DNA of 34,488 bases from Pseudidiomarina aestuarii (GCA_003030745.1 PYVG01000011.1:1-34488), one strand, 5' to 3'; numbered from the stretch's first letter, positions 1 through 9,580 are shown. The notes: generated by a model from the letters alone, not told the origin. A program made the numbers and translations.

Positions 1-104
1 CGCCAATTACCCAGTCAAAATTACCAATCTGATTTAATCAAGAATTGGACGATTAAAGGTTTATCAAGCGAATAGGTAGAAGGGATTCAGAAGACTCAGA
101 AGAT

Positions 105-181
<77 letters not shown>

Positions 182-195
182 TCCGAGTGAAGCGC

Positions 196-224
196 ATACT
201 ACGGGGTTCGCTGACCGAACGCAA
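196..224 (-). promoter_or_regulatory. Promoter of the initiator tRNA
   Basis: On the minus strand a -35 TTGCGT (224-219) and a -10 TAGTAT (201-196) are separated by 17 bp. A GC-rich GCGC discriminator follows the -10, as is usual for stringently controlled stable-RNA promoters. The expected start lies about 8-10 nt before the mature tRNA 5' end. Seen by eye only. Confidence 0.6.
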
Positions 225-324
225 GCGCCATTTCATCCAGTTGCCTACTTATTCAACAGTAGTACTGTCAACCGCTGGTTATTTGAGCGTTTTGCTGATT
301 CCAGCCGCAATATTGCCGCCATGG

Positions 325-353
325 CATACAGACGAATCGAATTTCGGTATACT
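325..353 (+). promoter_or_regulatory. Candidate rlmL promoter
   Basis: A good -10 (TATACT, 348-353) lies about 70 nt before the rlmL start, with only a weak -35 (CATACA, 325-330) at 17 bp. The 182-423 stretch otherwise holds the divergent tRNA promoter and nothing else recognised. Confidence 0.35.
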
Positions 354-423
354 AGCGCCGATTCTAAACACAGCTCAAAGAGTACGTTTTTACGTCTGCT
401 CGCTACAGGAAAGAACTAGCCCT

Positions 424-2538
424 ATGTCCCAACAACTGCAACTATTTGCCACCTGTGCTAAAGGTTTCGAACCCTTATTGTTCGATGAATTAATCGAAAT
501 AGGCGGTATTGAAGTCAAACAAACACAAGGCGGCTGTTGGTTCCAAGGCACGCAGCGTGAAGCTTATTTAGCCAATCTCTGGAGTCGCTTTGCAAACCGC
601 ATCCTCCTGCAGTTAGGCCAATGCCCAATTACACAAGTCAGCGCCATTCCTGCGGAGGTGCAAGCAACCAATTGGAGTCAAGTGTTTGACCCAACCGAGC
701 CCTTTATCGTGGATTTTCATGGGCGTCACCCAGAAATTCGGCACACCCAATTCGGCGCTCAACTGATTAAAGATGGCATTGTCGATTACTTTCGAGCAGA
801 GGGTATTGAGCGCCCATCGGTCGATAAGCATGCCAATGTTCGCATCTATGCACACGTCCACAAAGATACACTGACGTGGTACTTGGATTTGTCGGGTGAA
901 AGCCTGCATGTGCGCGGCTATCGCCAACAACAGGGCAGTGCACCATTACGTGAAACTCTTGCGGCTGCTGTGTTAAAGCGCGCGGGGATGTCAACAACGG
1001 TCAATACGGTTTGCGATCCATTTTGCGGCTCCGGCACCTTAGTGATAGAGGCGGCGATGGTAGCGCTCGACCGTGCGCCGGGTCTAACCCGCTCTCATTG
1101 GGGTTTCACCAGTTGGCAGCAGCATCAACCAGCGTTATGGCAGTCTTTGCTGACAGAAGCACAAGAGCGCTTTGCGGCGGCCTGTGCACAATCTTCATTC
1201 CACGGTTATGGCAGTGATTATGATGCACAAGTGGTCGGAATTGCTCGGACCAATGCGCAACGTGCAGGCGTAGCAGATTTCCTAACCTTTTCGACCCAGG
1301 AGATGACCACCGTAGAAGCACCTGCAGAGCAAGGATTGCTCGTGTGTAATCCTCCGTATGGAGAACGATTAGGTGAAGAAGTAGAAACATTGCTGCTGTA
1401 TCGACGCCTCGGGCAGCTATTAAAGCAGCAATTCCATGGTTGGCAGGCTTCTGTTCTTGCCGGTGATGAGACCTTATTAAAACGTTTAAAATTACGCAGC
1501 AAGAAAAAATATAAATTAATGAATGGTGCGTTAGAGACATCATTAGCAAACTTCGATTTGACGGAAGAGCAAGTAGAGTTTACGCAATCGCAATCAAATG
1601 ATTTAGGCAACAGGCTTAAAAAGAACTATCAAAAGCTCGAGAAATGGGCTGCGAAAGAAGGTGTTAGTGCTTGGCGTCTCTACGATGCGGATTTACCTGA
1701 GTACAATGCGGCAGTCGATGTTTATAACGACTATCTGGTGATTCAAGAGTATGCAGCACCGAAAGATATCCCCGAAGCGGTAGCCAAAGACCGCTTATGG
1801 CATCTGATTGATACGCTCGCGCAAGAACTGCCGTTTGCAGCAGACAAAATGACGCTAAAAGTACGTCAACGGCAAGCAGGCAAGCAACAGTATCAAAAGC
1901 AAGAACCGCGCGGCTTAACGACTGTGGTGCATGAGTACGGTGTCCAGTTTGAAGTGAATTTGAGTGACTATTTAGATACAGGTCTATTTCTTGACCATCG
2001 CTGGGCACGCCGTGAGTTGGGACGCTTGAGTCAGGGGCGTCGTGTCTTAAATTTGTTTGCTTACACGTGTAGTGCTTCCGTACATGCTGCATTGAGTGGT
2101 GCTGAAGAGGTCGTTTCGGTTGACTTATCCAGAACCTACTTACAATGGGGCGAACGTAACTTTGCACTCAATGGTTTACGTGGTCGGCAGTATGACTTTA
2201 TTCAAGCCGACTGTATCCAATGGTTGCGTGAACAGCGACCACAGCAACGTTTCGACGTGATCTTTCTCGATCCTCCGACGTTTTCAAATTCCAAACGCAT
2301 GGATGACGTGCTTGATATCCAGCGAGATCACATTGAGCTGTTGAAGCTGGCAGCGCGCTTACTAAGCAATAATGGGGTCATTCTGTTCTCGAATAACAAG
2401 CGTAAATTTAAGTTGGACGAAGTGGGGCTTGCTGAAGCGTTTTTGCAAGCTGAAAACCTCACAGAACGGTCCATTTCAACAGACTTTGCGCGCCACAAGG
2501 GTATTCACTATTTGTTTAAGGTTACCCATAGTGAGTGA
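424..2538 (+). CDS. rlmL: Bifunctional 23S rRNA methyltransferase RlmKL
   Basis: A 704-residue protein, close to the roughly 700 residues usual for RlmKL. The N-terminal THUMP-containing RlmL half makes m2G2445 and the C-terminal RlmK half makes m7G2069 in 23S rRNA. The RlmL half carries a SAM-binding segment with DPFCGSGT and the catalytic NPPYG near residues 309-313. The RlmK half carries an LNLFAYT SAM loop and FLDPPTFSNS around residue 616. The reading frame runs back to position 145 through the tRNA, but ATG 424 begins the conserved family N-terminus and follows a good -10, so I chose it. The 3' end overlaps the next gene by 8 nt. rlmL next to uup is a conserved gammaproteobacterial arrangement. 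Confidence 0.95.
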   Translation: MSQQLQLFATCAKGFEPLLFDELIEIGGIEVKQTQGGCWFQGTQREAYLANLWSRFANRILLQLGQCPITQVSAIPAEVQATNWSQVFDPTEPFIVDFHGRHPEIRHTQFGAQLIKDGIVDYFRAEGIERPSVDKHANVRIYAHVHKDTLTWYLDLSGESLHVRGYRQQQGSAPLRETLAAAVLKRAGMSTTVNTVCDPFCGSGTLVIEAAMVALDRAPGLTRSHWGFTSWQQHQPALWQSLLTEAQERFAAACAQSSFHGYGSDYDAQVVGIARTNAQRAGVADFLTFSTQEMTTVEAPAEQGLLVCNPPYGERLGEEVETLLLYRRLGQLLKQQFHGWQASVLAGDETLLKRLKLRSKKKYKLMNGALETSLANFDLTEEQVEFTQSQSNDLGNRLKKNYQKLEKWAAKEGVSAWRLYDADLPEYNAAVDVYNDYLVIQEYAAPKDIPEAVAKDRLWHLIDTLAQELPFAADKMTLKVRQRQAGKQQYQKQEPRGLTTVVHEYGVQFEVNLSDYLDTGLFLDHRWARRELGRLSQGRRVLNLFAYTCSASVHAALSGAEEVVSVDLSRTYLQWGERNFALNGLRGRQYDFIQADCIQWLREQRPQQRFDVIFLDPPTFSNSKRMDDVLDIQRDHIELLKLAARLLSNNGVILFSNNKRKFKLDEVGLAEAFLQAENLTERSISTDFARHKGIHYLFKVTHSE

Positions 2539-2773
2539 GTTTTATTTATTAACCGGTGAATCGTGCCCGCTTTGCACACAAGCACTGCAGTTGCTCCATG
2601 GCTTGCCATTGGACGAACCGATTCGTCTTCATGTTGTGGCTATTGAGCAACAACCGGAGTTGTTCGAGGAATACCGTTGGTTAATCCCGGTATTAGTGCA
2701 TGGCGCCACCGACCAAGAATTGCGCTGGCCATTTAGTGCCGAACAAGCACAACAATTTATTGAAGAGTTATAA
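2531..2773 (+). CDS. Glutaredoxin-like (DUF836-type) small thioredoxin-fold protein
   Basis: An 80-residue protein starting at GTG 2531, overlapping the end of rlmL by 8 nt, which suggests translational coupling. Residues near the N-terminus read LLTGESCPLC, a beta strand running into a CxxC redox motif (CPLC). The conserved IPVLV segment with its cis-proline is also present, as in DUF836 glutaredoxin-like proteins. The partner is unknown. Its place between rlmL and uup recurs in related bacteria. A longer reading from 2372 lies entirely inside rlmL in another frame and is unlikely. Confidence 0.8.
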   Translation: MSEFYLLTGESCPLCTQALQLLHGLPLDEPIRLHVVAIEQQPELFEEYRWLIPVLVHGATDQELRWPFSAEQAQQFIEEL

Positions 2774-2779
2774 GATTAC

Positions 2780-4705
2780 ATGAGTATTTTACGAATTCAG
2801 AATGCCCAGCTCGCGTTCGGTAATGAAGCCATTTTCGCTGGTATCGACCTCGTTATTGAAGCTGGCGAACGGTTGTGTTTAGTCGGCCGTAATGGTGCGG
2901 GTAAATCGACATTGCTTAAAGCAATTTCCGGTACCGTGCAGCTAGATGAAGGCAATATTCAGGCTATCAACGACGCCGTTGTCGCAAGGTTACCGCAAGA
3001 CCCGCCAGCGAATTCGGCTGATTCAGTTTATGATTATGTTGCCGAAGGCTTAGCTGATGTGGGTAAAGCACTCAAGCGTTATCATGCGGTGTCGCAACAA
3101 CTGAGTAGTGACGTCAGTGATGCGCTCATGCGTGAATTGTCGCAATTACAAAGTGACATTGAGGCTGCCAACGGTTGGGTGTTGCAAACGCGTATCGAGA
3201 ATATCCTGACTCAGCTCGAGCTTGATGCGGATATGACCATGCAAAGTTTATCAGGGGGCTGGTTGCGCCGGGTTGCACTGGCGCGGGCCCTCGTTGTCGC
3301 ACCTGATTTGTTGCTGCTCGATGAGCCGACCAACCACCTCGATGTTGAGATGGTGCAATGGTTAGAACAAACATTGCTTGAGTTCAAGGGAGCGGTGCTC
3401 TTTATTAGCCATGACCGTGAATTTATCCGACGCTTGGCGACGCGAATTATCGACCTCGACCGGGGTCATTTAGCGAGCTATCCCGGTAACTATGATCGCT
3501 ACTTAGAGATGAAGCGGGAAGCGTTGGAAGTTGAAGCCAATCAGGCTGCAGAATTTGATAAGAAGTTAGCGCAAGAGGAAGTTTGGATTCGTCAGGGCGT
3601 GAAGGCGCGTCGGACGCGTAATGAAGGTCGGGTGCGCGCATTACAAGCACTGCGCAAGGAACGTGCCAAGCGGCGTGAATTGCAAGGGTCGGCGAAACTG
3701 TCCGTGCAAGAAGCTCAGCGTTCCGGCAAGCTGGTGTTTGAAGGGGAGAACTTATCTCTAGCGTTCGCTGGTAAAGTCATTCTCGATGATTTTGCGTTGC
3801 AATTGCAGCGCGGCGATAAAATAGCATTAGTCGGCCCTAACGGTTGCGGCAAAAGTACGCTCATACGCGTCATTTTAGGACAACAGGCTGTTGATGCTGG
3901 ACAATTAAAATTCGGTACCAATTTAGAAGTTGCTTACTTTGACCAACATCGTGCAACGCTCGATCCTAAGTTATCCGTTGCTGAGAATGTCGGTGACGGT
4001 AAGCAGGACGTTACTTATAACGGCCGTACACGGCATATTCTGAGTTATCTGCAAGACTTCCTTTTTTCTCCCAAGCAAGCTCGCACACCCGTTCACGCGT
4101 TGTCTGGCGGCGAGCGCAACCGAGCTTTGTTAGCAAAGCTCTTTCTGACACCCAGTAATTTATTGATTCTCGATGAACCAACCAATGATTTAGATATTGA
4201 TACGCTGGAGTTGTTGGAGCAAATTGTTGCGGAATATCAAGGTACTGTGATTCTGGTTAGCCATGATCGTGAATTCGTCAACAACACTGCAACCAGTGTC
4301 TTGCTCTTTGAAGGCGAGGGCATGATTACTGAAATTGTCGGTGGTTTTGCTGAAATTAATCATTACCTCGACAGAAAAGCCCAACAAAGCGCGCAAAAGC
4401 AGGGAACTAAAGCGGTAACAAAGCAGTCAGAATCAGCGAATTTAGATACACAGGCTTCTTCTCAACCACGGAAAAAGTTATCCTACAAGTTACAACGTGA
4501 GCTTGAACAATTACCGACGCACATAGAAGCGTTGGAGCGCGAGCAAGAAGAACTCACAGCAATTGTCAGTGAGCCCGAATTTTATTCAAAGCCGCAAGCT
4601 GAAACTGGTCCTGTGTTAGACCGCCTAAGCGAACTCGAAGTCATGCTCCTAACTGCACTTGAGCGTTGGGATGAACTTGAAAATTTACAAAAAGAGAGCA
4701 GTTAA
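2780..4705 (+). CDS. uup: ABC-F family ATPase Uup
   Basis: A 641-residue cytoplasmic ABC-F protein with two ATPase domains in tandem and no membrane segments. The first domain has Walker A GRNGAGKST (36-44), signature LSGG (157-160) and Walker B LLLLDEPTNHLD (177-188). The second has GPNGCGKST, LSGGERNRALLAK and LLILDEPTNDLD. The linker between them is highly charged, as expected of the P-site tRNA interaction motif. The C-terminal 90 or so residues (ELEQLPTHIEALEREQEEL and on) are the coiled coil that separates Uup from other ABC-F members. Uup is linked to ribosome function and to suppression of precise transposon excision. It starts 6 nt after the glutaredoxin-like gene and belongs to the same operon. 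Confidence 0.93.
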   Translation: MSILRIQNAQLAFGNEAIFAGIDLVIEAGERLCLVGRNGAGKSTLLKAISGTVQLDEGNIQAINDAVVARLPQDPPANSADSVYDYVAEGLADVGKALKRYHAVSQQLSSDVSDALMRELSQLQSDIEAANGWVLQTRIENILTQLELDADMTMQSLSGGWLRRVALARALVVAPDLLLLDEPTNHLDVEMVQWLEQTLLEFKGAVLFISHDREFIRRLATRIIDLDRGHLASYPGNYDRYLEMKREALEVEANQAAEFDKKLAQEEVWIRQGVKARRTRNEGRVRALQALRKERAKRRELQGSAKLSVQEAQRSGKLVFEGENLSLAFAGKVILDDFALQLQRGDKIALVGPNGCGKSTLIRVILGQQAVDAGQLKFGTNLEVAYFDQHRATLDPKLSVAENVGDGKQDVTYNGRTRHILSYLQDFLFSPKQARTPVHALSGGERNRALLAKLFLTPSNLLILDEPTNDLDIDTLELLEQIVAEYQGTVILVSHDREFVNNTATSVLLFEGEGMITEIVGGFAEINHYLDRKAQQSAQKQGTKAVTKQSESANLDTQASSQPRKKLSYKLQRELEQLPTHIEALEREQEELTAIVSEPEFYSKPQAETGPVLDRLSELEVMLLTALERWDELENLQKESS

Positions 4706-4712
4706 TTCCGCT

Positions 4713-6479
4713 ATGAAATATTTCACGAGATGCACTTTATCGGTAGCCATTTTAATGGCTACAACGCAGTCGGTGAACGCCGATGTTTTCACCGTAACGG
4801 AACTCGAAACTCCGAGTAAAGTGCGTAATCTGTTCCCAGTTGCGATCAATGATCAAGGGCAAGTCAATTTGCTCGGCCGCCTGCCTGAAGATATCGAGAT
4901 TGATCTCGATAGAATTTCTGCCTCTACCCGAAGTCAAACGGGTATCCCGCTTGACATCGAAGATCCTGAAACTTACGAGTTGAGTTACGCGCAATATACA
5001 AATCTAGTGACTGCGCTTGAAGACAATCGCAACACTTTTTTGCAAAATCAGCGAATTGGATACAACTATCCAGCTATATATAACGGCCAAGACATCACTT
5101 TAGTGACACCCTTCAATGATACTGATCCGGATACTGCGGAGCGTGAGTCTACCAGCGATCATTATTTGTATGGTTTAAATCAGAACAATATTAGTGTCGG
5201 AGTAGGAACTGCACCGTATCGAGATCTAGAGCATATCTACACCCCAGATGAAGACGCAGATCCAGCAACGATCCTTTATTCTGAGCGTGATTTTACCGCA
5301 CGGGCTATATGGACCGATGGCACCAGCGTAAAAACCTACGAACCTGTTGCTACAGATATACTGGGGGGTGAGTCATTTATGTTCGACATCAATGACACCA
5401 ACCTTGCGGTAGGTCACATGAGCATGGAGTTATCTCCACTTGCGGTTGAACGTATTGCCGAATGTGAAGAAGAAGCTGCAGACCCAACGTCACCCGATCC
5501 GCTCTATGTCTGCGTTTGGGAATATTGGCATCAGTTACAACGTAGCTCTGCTGCCAACATTGCTCCTAGCCCATTTCAGCCGTCTAGCGTACGTACCAAT
5601 CAAAGCATCTATGACATGCGTGCAACCTTGTGGCAATTAGATGCAAACGGCAATGTTGTTTCTACGGAAACACTCGGAACCCTAATGGATCGCGTTGAGG
5701 AAGTAGACGGTGAAGATGCGGACCTAGGTAACTGGTCTAGTTACGCCTATGCAGTAAACAACAATGGTATTGCTGTCGGGCAAAGCTGGACTTACCTAGA
5801 TGCCGATGGTGATGTTTCAACACGTCGGATTAAAATGCCTGCCATTTATGTCAATGATGAAGTGATTCCAGTCACCACAGAAAATAAATACTTGTGGGGC
5901 AGTGCGGATGATATCAACGATGAGAATATTGCTGTCGGTTTCCTGTTAACGAACATTCAAGGTGTACAGCGCTACGTTGGCTACAGTTTCGATGTAGAAA
6001 CGGAAACTCTGTCACTCATGCCAGGATTCTTCAATGGCTCGAGCACTATTCCTACTGCTGTTAACAATGCCGGTATTGTAGTTGGTAGTGCCGAAATTGA
6101 AGCGTCGTTGTCGACCCAACGCCGCCGTGTCGGTTTTATGTATGATTTGAACAATCCAGACGCTGGATTTATCAACTTAAATGACGCCGTTGCGTGCGAG
6201 TCAGGCTATTTTATTGTCTCGGCTGAAGGAATTAATGAGCAGGGTGATGTAGTCGCGACTGTGGTAGAACCGAGTGAATACACTGATGAAGATGGCGAAG
6301 TTCAAACTGAACAACTCGCGAAAACTGTCGTGTTGACGAATGTGGGTGGTGAACTGAACAACTGCGATGCTGAAGAGCAACTTGTTGAGCGTCAAGGCGC
6401 AAGTTCTTCGCCCTTTGCTTTCTTCGGTATGTTGTTGATTGGTAGTCTTATTACGATTCGTCGGGCTATCGAAAAATAG
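4713..6479 (+). CDS. Exported DUF3466 family protein with C-terminal anchor
   Basis: A 588-residue protein. Residues 1-23 are a Sec signal peptide (hydrophobic SVAILMATTQSVNA, cleavage likely after NADV or just before). The body contains recurring segments such as AINDQGQV, DINDTNLAVG, AVNNNGIAVG, DINDENIAVG and AVNNAGIVVG, a repeated beta-type motif typical of DUF3466. The C-terminus is tripartite: a Ser-rich patch, a hydrophobic helix and a basic end (IRRAIEK), resembling GlyGly-CTERM or other sorting tails handled by rhombosortase-like proteases; this is an inference. ATG 4713 is chosen because it begins the signal peptide; the upstream frame overlaps uup. The gene sits 7 nt after uup, in the place taken by pqiABC in E. 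coli. Function unknown. Confidence 0.8.
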   Translation: MKYFTRCTLSVAILMATTQSVNADVFTVTELETPSKVRNLFPVAINDQGQVNLLGRLPEDIEIDLDRISASTRSQTGIPLDIEDPETYELSYAQYTNLVTALEDNRNTFLQNQRIGYNYPAIYNGQDITLVTPFNDTDPDTAERESTSDHYLYGLNQNNISVGVGTAPYRDLEHIYTPDEDADPATILYSERDFTARAIWTDGTSVKTYEPVATDILGGESFMFDINDTNLAVGHMSMELSPLAVERIAECEEEAADPTSPDPLYVCVWEYWHQLQRSSAANIAPSPFQPSSVRTNQSIYDMRATLWQLDANGNVVSTETLGTLMDRVEEVDGEDADLGNWSSYAYAVNNNGIAVGQSWTYLDADGDVSTRRIKMPAIYVNDEVIPVTTENKYLWGSADDINDENIAVGFLLTNIQGVQRYVGYSFDVETETLSLMPGFFNGSSTIPTAVNNAGIVVGSAEIEASLSTQRRRVGFMYDLNNPDAGFINLNDAVACESGYFIVSAEGINEQGDVVATVVEPSEYTDEDGEVQTEQLAKTVVLTNVGGELNNCDAEEQLVERQGASSSPFAFFGMLLIGSLITIRRAIEK

Positions 6480-6512
6480 ACGATAAATTGTTCTAAAAAA
6501 ATCAGCTCATTT

Positions 6513-6566
6513 AACCAGCGGTATTTCATGGACTTAGTTCCATTCTCGAAATATCGCTGGTTTTTT
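6513..6566 (+). terminator. Rho-independent terminator after the DUF3466 gene
   Basis: A long stem pairs 6513-6527 with 6548-6562 (15 bp, one G-U). The loop holds a second small hairpin (ATGGA/TCCAT, 6528-6532 with 6539-6543), and a run of six T follows (6561-6566). It ends the rlmL-uup-DUF3466 transcript ahead of rmf. Confidence 0.85.
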
Positions 6567-6674
6567 ACATTGAACTCCCGTCCAGAATTGCTATCTATTT
6601 AATAGAGCCGACAGAAAAACGTCATGCTCTTGTCATGAACGCAATGTAAGAAAAATCTGGACGAGGAAGTGAAC

Positions 6675-6848
6675 ATGAAAAGACAAAAACGCGATCGCCT
6701 CGAGCGTGCACATGCACAAGGTTTCAAAGCCGGAGTATCTGGTCGTTCCAAGGAGTTGTGTCCATACCAAAATCAGGACGCGCGGTCCCAGTGGCTAGGC
6801 GGTTGGCGCGATGCAATGGAAGCACGCGGCGTAGGGCTTTATCGATAA
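6675..6848 (+). CDS. rmf: Ribosome modulation factor RMF
   Basis: A 57-codon gene beginning MKRQKRDRLERAHAQGFKAG and containing GRSKELCPYQ and RSQWLGGWRDAME, nearly identical to E. coli RMF. RMF binds 70S ribosomes in stationary phase and pairs them into inactive 100S dimers. A GAGGA Shine-Dalgarno lies 8-9 nt before ATG 6675. It is monocistronic, between two terminators (6513-6566 and 6906-6930). No convincing sigma70 promoter was found in the 108 bp between the upstream terminator and the gene. The rmf-fabA neighbourhood is conserved with Enterobacteria and Vibrio. Confidence 0.96.
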   Translation: MKRQKRDRLERAHAQGFKAGVSGRSKELCPYQNQDARSQWLGGWRDAMEARGVGLYR

Positions 6849-6905
6849 GAGTCCACACTTCGATACAGCAATAAAACTTACGAAATATCTTCTCTAGAAA
6901 CTTTA

Positions 6906-6930
6906 AAGCCCGCTGATTTAGCGGGCTTCT
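6906..6930. terminator. Terminator between convergent rmf and fabA
   Basis: AAGCCCGCT (6906-6914) pairs perfectly with AGCGGGCTT (6920-6928) around a GATTT loop. On the plus strand TTCTTAT follows, on the minus strand TTTAAAGTTT, so it may serve both rmf and fabA. Confidence 0.75.
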
Positions 6931-6950
6931 TATATTCGGTCACTCAACAG

Positions 6951-7469
6951 TTAGAACGTTGATGTATCGGTGAACAAACCAACTTTAAGGTCTTTGGCGA
7001 TGTAGATAGGTTTGCCATCTACTTCAACGCGTCCATCGCCAATACCCATATATAATGAACGCTTTAATACACGCTTCATATCAATGAAATAACTAACTTT
7101 TTTCGCCGTCGGTAGTATTTGACCGGTGAATTTCACTTCACCAACACCGAGGGCGCGACCGCGGCCAGGGCCACCTAAACAGGCCAAAAAGAAACCTGTT
7201 AACTGCCACATGGCATCTAAGCCAAGGCAGCCGGGCATGACTGGATCACCTTTAAAGTGGCAGTCAAAAAACCACAAGTCAGGGGTGATATCGAGCTCTG
7301 CGTGAATGTAACCTTTGCCGTGGGCACCGCCATCCTCATTGATAGTAAGGATGCGATCCATCATCAACATGTTAGGCAGTGGCAGTTGGCTATTGCCCGG
7401 GCCAAACATCTCACCCCGACCACATGCCAAGAGTTCTTCGCGGGTATAACTCGACTGTTTCATAAACAC
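6951..7469 (-). CDS. fabA: 3-hydroxydecanoyl-ACP dehydratase/isomerase FabA
   Basis: A 172-residue protein, the same length as E. coli FabA and colinear with it. FabA dehydrates 3-hydroxydecanoyl-ACP and isomerises the trans-2 product to cis-3-decenoyl-ACP, the branch point of anaerobic unsaturated fatty acid synthesis; it acts as a cytoplasmic hot-dog-fold dimer. The catalytic His71 (in [11 protein letters not shown]) and Asp85 (in [10 protein letters not shown]) are in place. A second ATG at codon 3 is possible, but the first matches the family length. A promoter with a FabR-type operator between its -35 and -10 lies 33-61 bp upstream. Confidence 0.97.
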   Translation of the reverse strand: MFMKQSSYTREELLACGRGEMFGPGNSQLPLPNMLMMDRILTINEDGGAHGKGYIHAELDITPDLWFFDCHFKGDPVMPGCLGLDAMWQLTGFFLACLGGPGRGRALGVGEVKFTGQILPTAKKVSYFIDMKRVLKRSLYMGIGDGRVEVDGKPIYIAKDLKVGLFTDTSTF

Positions 7470-7501
7470 CTTAGATCAGTAACGACAGTAAAAGTGCCGC
7501 T

Positions 7502-7530
7502 AGCTTAGCGAACACTTGTACGCTTAACAA
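7502..7530 (-). promoter_or_regulatory. fabA promoter with FabR-like operator in the spacer
   Basis: On the minus strand a -35 TTGTTA (7530-7525) and a -10 TAAGCT (7507-7502) are separated by 17 bp. The 18-bp inverted repeat AGCGTACAAGTGTTCGCT (7524-7507) covers that spacer. Its half-sites AGCGnACA/TGTnCGCT resemble the operator of FabR, the TetR-family repressor of fabA and fabB in gammaproteobacteria, as remembered. The position fits repression by occlusion of RNA polymerase. Confidence 0.6.
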
Positions 7531-7543
7531 GTCCGACTAGTTT

Positions 7544-9462
7544 TTAGGAGCCAAACCAGCGTTGCCAAAGAGACGGAGGCGGCTCTTGTGGCTGCAATTC
7601 GCGCAATCGCTGTTCGATCTTTTCGTACAAACCTTTTTGATCCGCTTGCGTCAGTAATTCCAAAGCTTCATTCAGATGCTGCACTGCATAGACTGTGAAA
7701 TCACCGCGTTCAACAGCAGCAATAACGTGCGGCTCTAGATTCAATTGACTCAAGTTCGCTGCGGGAATAATCACTCCTTGTTGACCGGTTAAACCACGCG
7801 CCGCACACAACTCGTAAAAGCCTTCAATTTTTTCGTTTACAGCACCAATAGCTTGTACCTGACCAAATTGGTCAACGGCGCCAGTGATTGCTAGGCCTTG
7901 CTGAATGGGCGCTTCAGCCAAAGCCGAGAGCAAACAACACAGTTCTGCCAAAGAGGCACTATCACCATCAACTTCATGATAGGACTGCTCGAATACGATC
8001 GTTGCCGACAATGCCATGGTTTCGTTGCGCGCAAAAAACGTTAGCAATATACGCAGAGAGAATCATCACGCCCTTAGTGTGGATGTTTCCGCTCAGCTCC
8101 GATTTGCGGTCAATATCGATAATGTCGCCATCACCATAGTGAACCGTTGCAGTGATCCGCGACGGCTCACCAAATTCGCTGCCACCCCGCGGTCACAACG
8201 GTTAAACCGTTGATTTGCCCAACTACAGCGCCTTGGGTTTCAATATAAACCTGACCTTCCAAAATCGAACGACGGCTCAATTCGGCAATATAACCATCGC
8301 GTTGCTGGCGTTGCTCGAGCACTTGCGCTAAATGTTGGCCAGATATCGCTTGGTCTTGAGCAGCTGTCGCGATGACGTTCGCTTCGCGCAAAAACTGCAT
8401 CAGCGCGATAGTATCGAGTGATAATTCCGTTTGGTAATCGCTCAGGCGCGAAGCGAACTTTAATACCAGTGGTATTGCATCGGCTTGCAGTGGCAACACA
8501 TCAGCTTCTTGTTGGACGTACGCTAAATAATCGAAGTAGGGCTTTAGCGGCAATGTACTGAGCGGATAATGTGCTGAAAAGTCACATAGGTATGGAAACA
8601 AATTATCGAAATCGCGGTCGAGTTCGCGCAGTTGAGCATAAATGTCGCGATCACCGAGCAACAGAATTTTGATTTGAATGGGTATCGGCTCTGGCTGGTA
8701 GAAAGCCGCAATATTGGCATCACCCGGTTGCGGCCAATGAAACTGACTGGTCTTCAGAATATACTTTAACTTTCGCCATAATCCGGGCTGTGACAAGAGT
8801 TCTTCAGCGTCAATCGCTAACACACCGCCGTTCGCTTTAAGTAGGGCACCTGATTCGATTAGATGTAAATCAGAGCTGATGGTTCCTTGTACTGACTGCA
8901 AGCGGATACTACCAAACAGGCTTGCTTCTGTGACTCGGTCACAGAGTACAAACTCTTCTTCGTCCTGGTGTTCAACAATAATGTTTGCTAGTTCATTACC
9001 CGGCAAATCGGCAAAACTCAGTTCAGAAATTTGCTCAAGGTAAGCAGTTAAACGAGGCGTCGAAAATTTGGCCTGAAGTGCTTTAAGAGGAGCTTGCCGA
9101 GCGTCAACAGGAGCCTCCAAAATAGCCCAAAGCTCGGTTAAAAATTCGCTTGCGGTTCCTGCAGGCAGATTCACACAAACGGGCTCGTGCGCTGATTTAG
9201 GGTTAGCTAAGTAAACCCAGTCAAAGAGTTGCGCATGTTGCCAACGTTGCTGTTGCTGTAATTCTTTCAAGACGTCATAGGTTCGTAACCCGGCTGGGGT
9301 TACAATAAAACCATGTGCATAGCGACCAGCGCTATTCAACGCTTGTTTTACGGCAGTGACCGCACGAGTTTGTCCAATCAGTGCACTCGCATGAGTTTCT
9401 GCGTTATGCTCAGCGGCCCAAGCATGAATAGGGGGTTGAAGGGCGGTTACAGGTACGCGCAT
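7544..9462 (-). pseudogene. lonH: Lon-family protease LonH (YcbZ-like), broken by two +1 frameshifts
   Basis: The gene lies next to fabA as in E. coli. The frame from ATG 9462 runs to a stop at 8167 (431 residues). The C-terminal Lon protease domain with catalytic Ser in EVDGDSAS and Lys in VNEKIEG continues in another frame to 7544. Removing one G from the run of four (plus-strand C run 8185-8188) restores TAGGSEFGEPSRITATVHYG; removing the A read at 8048 restores MILSAYLLTFFARNETMALS. The product would then be 638 residues. The intervening codons are still fully conserved, so the damage is very recent or a sequencing error. The AAA part is degenerate: VTPAGLRTYD stands where a Walker A would be, as in LonH-type proteins. 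An AAGGAGA Shine-Dalgarno precedes ATG 9462. Confidence 0.82.
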
Positions 9463-9503
9463 GGAAATCGTTCTCCTTGATTCAGCCTGTCATGATAGCT
9501 GAT

Positions 9504-9541
9504 ATAGTCAGCGTCTGACTATGACTTATCCGTTTAAACGG
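9504..9541. promoter_or_regulatory. Two palindromes in the divergent lonH / phosphodiesterase region
   Basis: ATAGTCAG (9504-9511) and CTGACTAT (9515-9522) form a perfect 8-bp inverted repeat with a 3-nt centre. Eight bases on, CCGTTTAAACGG (9530-9541) is a perfect 12-bp palindrome, itself flanked by direct repeats of GACTTA. They lie in the 118 bp between two divergent genes and could be operators. No regulator can be named. Confidence 0.4.
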
Positions 9542-9580
9542 TGACTTAGACCCTAGTATTTGAGAGAAGGTGTAACATTG

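Noticed and set aside
6600..6674. TTGTCA at 6630 as the -35 of an rmf promoter.
   Set aside because: No acceptable -10 at 16-18 bp; the promoter cannot be placed from sequence alone.
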